A DNA stretch of 36,772 bases from a virus: the IMG/VR virus record IMGVR_UViG_3300032282_000965, positions 1 to 36,772 of that record. One strand, given 5' to 3'. A program made the position numbers and the translations under genes. Position 1 is the first letter of the stretch. Each line of letters starts with the position of its first letter. The notes under the pieces were generated by a model. It ran no database searches, was not told the origin of the DNA, and saw only the letters and a list, made by a program, of their open reading frames with translations. This document shows, one piece after another, positions 6,898 through 14,957 of the stretch.

Positions 6898-8090
6898 TAG
6901 CGCACCAACCCAAATGAAGACAAGATAGAGTTAACATAACTAGATGCTTCTTCTTTAGCATTCTTAGTCTTAGCCCAGCGTGCGTCTTTACGCAATGATA
7001 ATTGAAAGTCATTTAGATTCATTGAACCTTCTTGTCCGCCATTCTTAAGAGCATTCTGTATGTAAGTATCTTTAGTAATATCAATAGAGTTATCCGGTAA
7101 CTCAAGAGTTTGACCCATGTAATATGCGTACTGGTCAGCAAGACTACTTACCTTTACGCCACTATCAATTAACTTACCTAGGTTAGGGTATATAGTCTTA
7201 GCTATACTTTTAATACCTAACTCTTCAGCTTCAAGGGAACCACTTGTAAGAGTTCCACCTGATTGATAGTTATTTAATACATTCTTCTTAGCCATGTCAG
7301 GGCTATAAGCCAAGCCATAGTTTCTAGCTGTAGCTTGTAGCTTAGATATATATGTACCTAATAAACCACCTGATTTAAGAAGTTCGTCACCAGTCATGAG
7401 CTCAGCAGCGGGGCGTAAAACATCGCCCATGATTCTCTGACGGTCTACCGCCCTTAAACCACGACCTACTGAAGTACGAGTAGTCTCACCAGTGGTGGTA
7501 GTAACTCCAGATGTGCTCTCTTCTTTTCTTAATCTATTATAAAAATCTTTCTTCTCTTCAAGGGTAGCCTTACGTCCTAATTGTTCAACAAAGAAATCAT
7601 CTAACTCTTGTGATGCCTGAGTTTTTGTAGATAGAGCACGGTCTACTGTAGTAGTAGAACTGCCTGTTCCACCTGTCCATTTGGTTAGTGGTACTAGACC
7701 CTTGCTAGGGTCAGTCTTATAGGCAGCTACAACGCCAGTACCATAATCAATTAAGTATTTATTAAGAGCCGCTATTCTATCTGTAGGATTAGCGTTCTTC
7801 TTTATCTTTAATTTGTTTAATATTGACTGATAGTATTCAGGATTGTTATTAAAATCTTTTTGATATAACTCTACTATTTCTCCCAATGAGTCGCTGATTT
7901 TAAAGTTAACACCATTTGGGTCAACATAAACATAACCCGGAACTAATGTCTTCTTATCCTGGCTACTTGGAGTCTGTAGAATAGGCTTGCCATTTGCATC
8001 TGGTGCAATAGATGACCTACCACCAACACTAAGCCCACCAAACTCAGCAATTAAATCTGCTTCTTGAGTAGAACCATAATTAAATGCCAT
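6897..8090 (-). CDS. Virion protein (397 aa)
   Basis: Opens with MAFNYGSTQEADLIAEFGGL and has a mixed N-terminal half with a Thr-rich hinge (about 190-210). The C-terminal half is helical and contains KLQATARNYGLAYSPD, YAYYMGQTLELPD and, near the end, LRKDARWAKTKNAKEEASSY then ILSSFGL. The 'L..D.RW..T.NA.EE' ending is known to me from minor virion proteins of tailed phages. No catalytic motif. It begins two bases after the 1950-aa gene, with AAAGG upstream inside that gene, so translation is coupled. Probably part of one assembly with its giant neighbour. Confidence 0.65.
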   Translation of the reverse strand: MAFNYGSTQEADLIAEFGGLSVGGRSSIAPDANGKPILQTPSSQDKKTLVPGYVYVDPNGVNFKISDSLGEIVELYQKDFNNNPEYYQSILNKLKIKKNANPTDRIAALNKYLIDYGTGVVAAYKTDPSKGLVPLTKWTGGTGSSTTTVDRALSTKTQASQELDDFFVEQLGRKATLEEKKDFYNRLRKEESTSGVTTTTGETTRTSVGRGLRAVDRQRIMGDVLRPAAELMTGDELLKSGGLLGTYISKLQATARNYGLAYSPDMAKKNVLNNYQSGGTLTSGSLEAEELGIKSIAKTIYPNLGKLIDSGVKVSSLADQYAYYMGQTLELPDNSIDITKDTYIQNALKNGGQEGSMNLNDFQLSLRKDARWAKTKNAKEEASSYVNSILSSFGLVR

Positions 8091-8092
8091 TA

Positions 8093-11000
8093 TTAGTTAG
8101 CCTTTCTAAGTGCTACATACGTATCTCGTGAATAGAAATCAAGTATTGGTTGCAATACAGCCCTGTATGCTTCAAACATAGCAAGGTCTCCAGTCCTTAA
8201 ATCATTAAGAAGTCTTTCAATTTCATACTTCCTTTGACGTTTAATCTCAGTGAAGTTAGGCAACATTTTAAACTCTTGGTCAGTAGAAAGAGCCACAAAT
8301 TGTTCAACTTCATTAACTGCTGCTCTCATCTTAACCCGTGTAATATCTGGTATAGGAGTGTTAGCATCAGATAGTAATGTTGATAGATTTTCTAGCATTA
8401 TCTTCTCTGAAGGGAAGTTGTTCTTGCTTTGTAAAGCTTCCAATAAGTATGGATTAGAGTTTAATAAAGCCTGACGTTGTGCTGTTGAGGCAGTAATAAT
8501 AGACTGACGTAAAGTAATGTCAGGTGTATTAGCTAAAGCTTCATCTTCTTTACGAGCAATGTTAAAGTAAGCAGCCTTATCTTCGGCTACCAATACTCTC
8601 TCTAGATATACTTCTAAATCAGGCTGACCCAATAGGTCTTGTGATTCCAACCAGTTGTATACCGCAGGATTGAACTCTCCCACCTTTGGTGCAAAGATAT
8701 AAGCAGTCTCACCATATGTATTTATAAAGTCTTTATTACTTAGAGCCCAGTCTTTAACTTCCTGAGTTTTATTAATTAAAATGTTTGTTTGCTTATCATT
8801 TCTAGATGCTAGATAGATACTCTTCTTTGGATTATTAGCCACAAAGATAGCAGTAGCAAGGGCATAAGCATCTTGAATATCGGTACCATATGTCTGCTTT
8901 ATACCATCTAAGATGTCATAGAATTCACTACGTAGACTAGTTATACCAATCTGTTTGTAGTAATCCGGCACGCCTTTGCTCTCCTGTAAGGCAGCAGAAG
9001 CAGGTGAGAACATGCCCAAGAAGCCACGCATAAATAGTAAGTTGCTTGTTGATATGCTTATTGCTTTTAAGTAATCATTACGCTCTTGAGGTGTAGGATT
9101 CTCTGGTAATGGTTGATTGCCATATGCCTGCATGTAAGAGATAGCCTGCATAGCAGCACTTTTCTCTTCACGACTCTTGTGTTCTATGTCAGTAATACCA
9201 AAAACTTCTTGTGCTGGTTTACTTAATCTAATAGCATTCTCAATATATAAAGGTACGATAGCGCTATGGAAACTCATAGTTTCACCAAAGCTGCCTAGTG
9301 TAGCCTTCTTAAAATCTTCACCTAAGTTAGCTGTAAAAGCATTACCATACTTACCTAATAATCCATCTATTGCAAGTATAGTTACCGAAGCAGCAGGTGA
9401 GGAGAAAGTAGGTATGCCAGAATCAGGTGAAAAGGATGGGTTAAGCATCTGTAGTTTCACTTTAAAGTTATCAAATTGAGGTACTTTAAATTGATTATCA
9501 CCAGATAGTTTACGTACTACTGGCTCAACTGCACCATTGATAATAGCATCTGTTGGGAAGATAAAGTATTCAACACCGTCTTGGTCTCTATGTATACCAC
9601 CAGAAGATTGTAAACCTTGATGTAATAACCGCATACGATACGCGGTTTGAACTGGCTTATCACGTAACATACGGTAATAACGACGATAGAAGTCTTCAGT
9701 TGCACGGTAGAATCTACCTACGTGTCTAACAGACATAGAGAAATTGCTTCTAATAGCAGGGTTATCTATATACTTTAACACTGTATATATAGCATCATTA
9801 TGTGCTAATTCAGTGTATCTCTTACGTGCTAAATCTTCGGCAATTTCTTTAGCTTTGCTATTGAATGGGTCTTGCTCTAGGAGCCTAGCTTCTTGTTGTT
9901 TAGCAAATAATCTTTCTTGATTTCTATAAGATTGACGTAAGTTAACGTATGTATAAACTAAAGCTGGTTGGCTAAACAAGCCGGTCGCTTCACGGTCTGC
10001 TTGCTCATAAACAGCATTGCCAAACTTTTTAAAGTTTCCTTCCATATTTTTTTCAATAAAATTGATACGTGTATTAACCTCACCGCTTGGGTGCATATTA
10101 ACTGTAACTTTTTCAAAGTCAGAGAACTCAATACTAGATACAGCTTTTTCCCATGCATCAGAGGGGATACGCTTAGAACGTTTAGCCGCTGCTTCTGTAA
10201 TATCAAAGTGCTTCTCTTTAACTAGGTTCATTAACTCTTGATTAAATGAGTTGGCACCACCATGGAAAGCAACCTGCATATCAGCTAACATATTATCTAC
10301 AAGGACAAGGGCTATCTTTTCTTCAGGTAAACCCTTTTCACGAGAGGCAACTGTATCGCCAAACTTATTATTAAATCGTTTTAACAAATCTGCATCAAAT
10401 ACTTTTAGTGATATACCAGGCTTAATAAGAGCCATGTTGGTCAAATACTCTTTAACTGCCCTTGCACCAGCTGGAGATATATCTCTACTACCGATACCAG
10501 CAAAGTCTCTATAGGCAGGAATTGTATCTGATTGTGACCAAGTACCATCTACCCATGTAAACCATTTATTAACATTCATATCAAATACGTGGACTGGCTT
10601 ATTAAGCTCAATACCAGCATAAACAGCCCAAGCTGTTCCACCTTGAACAACATTGTTATCAATGCGACCTATGGCAACAACAGCCTCAGAGTCTTTTACT
10701 TGATAGTAATTTCTACGCAATAAATTAGCTACATATTTATTAGTTGGCGGGAAAGCTCTTTTTAAATACTTTTCATTTACAGTTTTCATTAAGTCATCAG
10801 CAACTTCAAGCTCTTGCTGTGTGTGAATAACTTGAGTACCAGAACCAGGTTGAATCTTATGGCCATCAAATGAATGAGCTTTAACATTCATTCCAAATAC
10901 TGCGCCTTCACGACCGAATACAGTATCCGCGCCTAATGCTCCACCAGAATTAATAGTTCTATTGGCTAGTTGAATAGCCTGGTCTTCTTCTGAATAATAA

Positions 11001-13945
11001 TTAACGCCAACTTGCTTAAGGATAGAGCGTCTAGCTCTCTCAATATCCTTGGTATCTCTTAATCCATTGTGCATAAAGAATGCTGATACAGGACTAAAGA
11101 ACTTATAGTCAGCGAGTTTAATTGTATTAAATGCAAAACGTAATGCCCAGTTATCAAAATGCGCTAATGCAGGGAATTTCTGGTTTATCTTAGCAAGGTC
11201 TCTAGTAGAAACAGGTTCCCATTTTCTACCCAGCTTTAAACCAGATTCTTCAACAGCTCTAGTTACTGTAGATTCAGGAAGGGTTAAGTTTCTAAATTCA
11301 TCATCAAATCTACCGCTTAAGTTGGATTTGGCACTAACGGCTCTTTGCATTGCATCAATACTATCTGGTTGATATACAAACAAATCTATAATATCTTGTT
11401 TAGCTTTGTTAGTTTGGCCTTTAAATACAATATCAAAAGCACGCTTACCAGTTTCTTGTGTAATCAAGATATTACTAACCTCTTGCATTGGCACATCGTA
11501 GCCAAGTTTTTCGGACAAATCTTTTTGCAAGTCTCTTACAATATCTAAACGGTCATCTTTAGTAAGACGTTCCTCTAAACCACCATTAAGGAATAGTTTA
11601 TTAAACAAACGTTTGTATGGACCAACAGCTGCCTTAGAGCCAGTAGCAACAGTAAGAACTTTGCCTAGTTTTCTTGATTCTCCAATTGCAAGGTCTTTAA
11701 TTGCATTAAGAGGAACATTAAATGCATAAAATATAAAGTGGTCTATAGATGTTCGTAAACCTTGTTTAATGCCTAATGTAAGAACAGCCCAAGTATCTAC
11801 AGCTGCACGCATATAATAGTTTCTGTGCATGCCGTCAAACAAAGAAGGTATGCCATTTCTTAAAGTAAAGTGACCAGCCTCGTCTTTCATGCCAAGCATT
11901 GCCTTTGTAGCAGCAATCTCTTCAAAAGGTAATGGAGCAATCATTCCAGCCGCTTGGAATCCATGGGTAATACCACGGTTTCTTAAATATGGGACACCAT
12001 TTTCTACTTCAATTGCACTAGGGTCCATCATATCTGCTAAATCTCTACGTATTTCTACTCTAGATGTAACACCAAAGCCAGCATGGTTATTAAATGTTTT
12101 GTCTAATATTTTTTGTGTGTAATCTTTACCGCCAGGTAGTCCTTCAAAGCCTTGTTTCTGAAAATATGCAGCATAAAGATTACGGATAGCTACTACTTGC
12201 TGAGCAGAATCTGAATCTAAATAATTTAATGCCCATGTATCTGCAAAATCTCTGTCTATTACTAACGCAGCCAAATTTCTAAATTCAGAAACAGTAAGAA
12301 CAGCGTCATCACCGTATCTAATACCACTAGTAGGACTTCTGCCAGCTGCTCTGCCTATTTTAAATGCTAATTTACGTGTTTTAGATATGTCGTTTTCAAT
12401 ATCTACCAGTTTTTTTATGTTTGGGTTAACGCCAACATCAGCACCTTCACCTAAACTTGTAAGAATTTCCCAGCCACGTTGATGTTCAACAGTAGCTTTC
12501 TCAATTGTGTCCCTTGTAGCAATGTTTCCTACCGTTGGGTTGAATATTGCATCTACCCAACGAGCTTTTCCTGCTGTAAGCCAACGAGACCCACGTGCAG
12601 TAGCTATACCATTACGGTAAAAGGTAGTACCATCTAGTCTTCCACCAATTAAATATCTTGCATTATCTGCAGTAGTAAAAAATTTTTCAGCAGATGCAGC
12701 ATCAAATACATTATTTTTAACATACAATTTAAATACTGAAAGGTCATTAAATTCTGGATAGTCAAGTCTAAAGTTTCTAAATATTTGTGCCTTAGCTGTA
12801 TTACCCTCAGCCTCAGCAAATGCTTTAATTACTGGACCAACTTCATTTTGCCACAAGCCAAATACATCTGGTCTTTGAAAAGTCTCACGAACAGTAAGGT
12901 TTAATTCCTCTGGTTTAGCCGCTAATATTTTATCAGCTAATACTCTACCTTTATTACCTTGTCCGGCAACAAGAAAACCAGCTTCATCGGCTCCTCTTGC
13001 AATAGCACCTCTAGCTAACTTAGGCCCAATTAAAGGTATTTTACTAAGACCCATTGTTAGGTAAGTATCAGGAGAAATTATTACTTGATAAATAGCGTCA
13101 ATAACACCAGATTGCTTAGCCATTACATTAGCTTTATAAGCCTCGTTTGCAGCCTTGACTTCTGCGGACTGACCAGGAACTTCTATTGGTCTACCAAAAG
13201 CAGAAAACCATAATGTTGAAAGGACTGGATGTTTTTCATCATACACCATACGTATGAGTGAACGGCCAGGAGAAAATCTTGCTAATTTTGTTTCTTTAAG
13301 AATAGGTTCAAACTTGTCTGGGTCATCTAATGAATCAGCAAGTGCTTGTGTTATTTCTGCATCTACCTTACCCCAGCTTTTAACAATCTCACCTGGAGTT
13401 TTGCCAGAAGCAATACCCATTGCAACTGCAGCATTAGCCTTGCCATATTTTTCTTCAAGGTTTTTAACATCATTTGGGTTATAAAAGTCTTTACCCTTAT
13501 AAGCATCTGACCAAGTGTTTTGAGAAAATACAGGTTTATCTAAAGTAGTAGCCTCAAAACCTACACGAACTGGCGTATTAAGTGTCTTACCGTATTTTTC
13601 TAAAGCTGAGAATGTACCAAGAAAAGGAGAACCAAAAAACTTGTAAGGAACACTAACTACCTTACCTGCAATATCTAAAGCTTTGCCTGCTAGTCCTTGT
13701 TCAGGCTTAGAGTATTCTTCATTTGGAAACAGAACTCTAACATCTTTTTTAGCATTATCATTTAGGTTGTTAAAATCTAACTTAGCATTAGCAGGAGATA
13801 ATTTACTTAATCTTAAACCTTCTTGATATGCGTAAGACAGCTGTGTAACCATGCCGCTTTCCTCGGGTGAAAGGTTAGCTGAGGCAACTGCATTATATAA
13901 ACCTTGAGATGTTTGAGCTACTACTGAATTCGGTAGTTTAGCCAT
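8093..13945 (-). CDS. Giant virion protein (1950 aa) with embedded SLOG-like module
   Basis: The largest gene, about 16% of the window, lying between portal and scaffold. The first ~950 residues are largely helical with amphipathic and hydrophobic patches (for example VIDAIYQVIISPDTYLTMGL, about 281-300, and AVLTLGIKQGLRTSIDHFIF, about 720-739). Residues about 985-1170 form a distinct Rossmann-like module with SGGALGAD (1000-1007), QGGTAWAV (1101-1108) and FAGIGSR (1148-1154). The last ~780 residues are again helical and basic. The size, lack of a lytic motif and place in the operon suggest an internal or ejected protein travelling with the DNA. I looked for single-subunit RNA polymerase motifs, as in the N4 virion polymerase, and did not see them. 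Start overlaps the preceding stop (TAATG). Confidence 0.75.
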   Translation of the reverse strand: MAKLPNSVVAQTSQGLYNAVASANLSPEESGMVTQLSYAYQEGLRLSKLSPANAKLDFNNLNDNAKKDVRVLFPNEEYSKPEQGLAGKALDIAGKVVSVPYKFFGSPFLGTFSALEKYGKTLNTPVRVGFEATTLDKPVFSQNTWSDAYKGKDFYNPNDVKNLEEKYGKANAAVAMGIASGKTPGEIVKSWGKVDAEITQALADSLDDPDKFEPILKETKLARFSPGRSLIRMVYDEKHPVLSTLWFSAFGRPIEVPGQSAEVKAANEAYKANVMAKQSGVIDAIYQVIISPDTYLTMGLSKIPLIGPKLARGAIARGADEAGFLVAGQGNKGRVLADKILAAKPEELNLTVRETFQRPDVFGLWQNEVGPVIKAFAEAEGNTAKAQIFRNFRLDYPEFNDLSVFKLYVKNNVFDAASAEKFFTTADNARYLIGGRLDGTTFYRNGIATARGSRWLTAGKARWVDAIFNPTVGNIATRDTIEKATVEHQRGWEILTSLGEGADVGVNPNIKKLVDIENDISKTRKLAFKIGRAAGRSPTSGIRYGDDAVLTVSEFRNLAALVIDRDFADTWALNYLDSDSAQQVVAIRNLYAAYFQKQGFEGLPGGKDYTQKILDKTFNNHAGFGVTSRVEIRRDLADMMDPSAIEVENGVPYLRNRGITHGFQAAGMIAPLPFEEIAATKAMLGMKDEAGHFTLRNGIPSLFDGMHRNYYMRAAVDTWAVLTLGIKQGLRTSIDHFIFYAFNVPLNAIKDLAIGESRKLGKVLTVATGSKAAVGPYKRLFNKLFLNGGLEERLTKDDRLDIVRDLQKDLSEKLGYDVPMQEVSNILITQETGKRAFDIVFKGQTNKAKQDIIDLFVYQPDSIDAMQRAVSAKSNLSGRFDDEFRNLTLPESTVTRAVEESGLKLGRKWEPVSTRDLAKINQKFPALAHFDNWALRFAFNTIKLADYKFFSPVSAFFMHNGLRDTKDIERARRSILKQVGVNYYSEEDQAIQLANRTINSGGALGADTVFGREGAVFGMNVKAHSFDGHKIQPGSGTQVIHTQQELEVADDLMKTVNEKYLKRAFPPTNKYVANLLRRNYYQVKDSEAVVAIGRIDNNVVQGGTAWAVYAGIELNKPVHVFDMNVNKWFTWVDGTWSQSDTIPAYRDFAGIGSRDISPAGARAVKEYLTNMALIKPGISLKVFDADLLKRFNNKFGDTVASREKGLPEEKIALVLVDNMLADMQVAFHGGANSFNQELMNLVKEKHFDITEAAAKRSKRIPSDAWEKAVSSIEFSDFEKVTVNMHPSGEVNTRINFIEKNMEGNFKKFGNAVYEQADREATGLFSQPALVYTYVNLRQSYRNQERLFAKQQEARLLEQDPFNSKAKEIAEDLARKRYTELAHNDAIYTVLKYIDNPAIRSNFSMSVRHVGRFYRATEDFYRRYYRMLRDKPVQTAYRMRLLHQGLQSSGGIHRDQDGVEYFIFPTDAIINGAVEPVVRKLSGDNQFKVPQFDNFKVKLQMLNPSFSPDSGIPTFSSPAASVTILAIDGLLGKYGNAFTANLGEDFKKATLGSFGETMSFHSAIVPLYIENAIRLSKPAQEVFGITDIEHKSREEKSAAMQAISYMQAYGNQPLPENPTPQERNDYLKAISISTSNLLFMRGFLGMFSPASAALQESKGVPDYYKQIGITSLRSEFYDILDGIKQTYGTDIQDAYALATAIFVANNPKKSIYLASRNDKQTNILINKTQEVKDWALSNKDFINTYGETAYIFAPKVGEFNPAVYNWLESQDLLGQPDLEVYLERVLVAEDKAAYFNIARKEDEALANTPDITLRQSIITASTAQRQALLNSNPYLLEALQSKNNFPSEKIMLENLSTLLSDANTPIPDITRVKMRAAVNEVEQFVALSTDQEFKMLPNFTEIKRQRKYEIERLLNDLRTGDLAMFEAYRAVLQPILDFYSRDTYVALRKAN
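10436..10993 (-). other. SLOG/YpsA-like nucleotide-binding module within the giant protein
   Basis: Domain of about 185 residues (985-1170). SGGALGADTVFGREGAVFG matches the 'SGGAxGADxxfg' nucleotide-binding loop of SLOG-superfamily proteins (LOG, DprA, YpsA relatives). RNYYQVKDSEAVVAIG and VVQGGTAWAVYAGIELNKP give the second half of the Rossmann core, and YRDFAGIGSRDISPAG matches the 'FAGIGSR/TRxL' segment of a stand-alone protein family with the same order. The family link is by motif memory; fusion to a virion protein is what the sequence shows. Confidence 0.7.
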
Positions 13946-14367
13946 TAATAACCGCTATCTAGTAACCTGCGATAGATAAGCTCTGTGTCTCCTGAGTCAT
14001 CATACTGAGCAAGTCTGCTAAGGATGTTAGTAATATTAATTTGAGGAGATGGCATATTGATTAAAGCTTCTGAACCAGGGCCAGCACCAAAGTCAGCACC
14101 AGCTGTAATAGGCTCTTGAGGACGGCTTGTAGGCGCTGTTAATGGCACTATAGGAGATGGCGTAGAAGGTATATCTGTACCTTGCATAGGAGCACCAGAT
14201 TGTTGTTCCATATTTCCACCCATGCCGTATCTCATACCAGCCATGTACTTAGGAGATTGAGTCATACCTTCGGTTGCACCACCATCAGTACGTTTTGACA
14301 AAGCGCCTGGACCTGATACAGGTGCTGGATTGCTAGGTTGACGATATCCGCCACGTCCATTTGCCAT
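13945..14367 (-). CDS. Small Gly/Pro-rich virion-region protein (140 aa)
   Basis: The N-terminus reads MANGRGGYRQPSNPAPVSGP then GALSKRTDGGATEG, a low-complexity polar start I know from actinophage proteins next to the portal ('GRGGYR.P..PAPVSGPG.LS.RTDGG'). The middle is Met/Gly/Pro-rich (AGMRYGMGGNMEQQSGAP) and the last 30 residues form one short helix ending RLLDSGY. AGGAGTATAA precedes the ATG. Probably disordered in solution; may tether portal, protease or giant protein during assembly. Confidence 0.6.
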   Translation of the reverse strand: MANGRGGYRQPSNPAPVSGPGALSKRTDGGATEGMTQSPKYMAGMRYGMGGNMEQQSGAPMQGTDIPSTPSPIVPLTAPTSRPQEPITAGADFGAGPGSEALINMPSPQINITNILSRLAQYDDSGDTELIYRRLLDSGY

Positions 14368-14375
14368 TTATACTC

Positions 14376-14945
14376 CTACTTAGTAAATTGAGTTTTGATA
14401 TTAACTGTTCCACCGCACCAAATATTATATTGGATTGCTGCATTAACTGCTTTCTTTGCCGCACTTGTTGCTTTAGCATGTGTCTTAGTTTCAAATTCCA
14501 TTGCAACTAATGCACCAAGAGCTAGTCCACCGCCTGAACCAATTCCGTAAAATCCTCTATCGTCTCGCATATATCCATAGTCATCACTAACTTGATATAA
14601 CTTTCCATTAAAACAAATTAACGCATCCCAGCCAGAATCATCATCGCTCTTGCCCTTAGGTGCTGGGTCATAGCCTGCTTCATTTAATGCTTGCTTTATA
14701 GATGGTAATACTCTAATCATCATGAATCTATCTGGGTCTTGCGTCTTAATTACCTTAGGCGGTTGCCATAAATTATTAAGGATATCTCCTGCTATAGCAT
14801 CACCTGCTACTGCAATTAGATACTCACCAATTTTAACTATCTTGTCGCAACCTTTTGCCACATACGGTCTATCTGTATATGTAGTCATAGAATCTGCTGC
14901 TAGGACAGCCCAACCTTTGCCTTGAATTCCAACAATAGCCGTCAC
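14376..14945 (-). CDS. Proteasome-beta/HslV-like Ntn hydrolase, candidate prohead protease (189 aa)
   Basis: Begins at GTG with GGGGG ahead, giving MTAIVGIQGKGWAVLAADSM. Removal of Met would expose Thr1; in that numbering Asp17 sits in AVLAADS and a Lys at position 34 in CDKIVKIGEY aligns with catalytic Lys33 of 20S proteasome beta subunits after one inserted residue. EYLIAVAGDAIAGDIL and FYGIGSGGGLALGALVA match the strand-helix pattern and the Gly/Ser-rich loop of this fold. Length fits HslV or beta subunits without a propeptide. There is no alpha subunit or unfoldase in the window. The gene lies between portal and scaffold/capsid, where a capsid maturation protease is normally found. Fold: high confidence; maturation role: inference. 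Confidence 0.8.
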   Translation of the reverse strand: MTAIVGIQGKGWAVLAADSMTTYTDRPYVAKGCDKIVKIGEYLIAVAGDAIAGDILNNLWQPPKVIKTQDPDRFMMIRVLPSIKQALNEAGYDPAPKGKSDDDSGWDALICFNGKLYQVSDDYGYMRDDRGFYGIGSGGGLALGALVAMEFETKTHAKATSAAKKAVNAAIQYNIWCGGTVNIKTQFTK

Positions 14946-14957
14946 TATTCCCCCAAG

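Noticed and set aside
8093-13945. N4-type virion RNA polymerase
   Set aside because: Despite the N4-like capsid and large size, I could not find the T7-like polymerase motifs in order.
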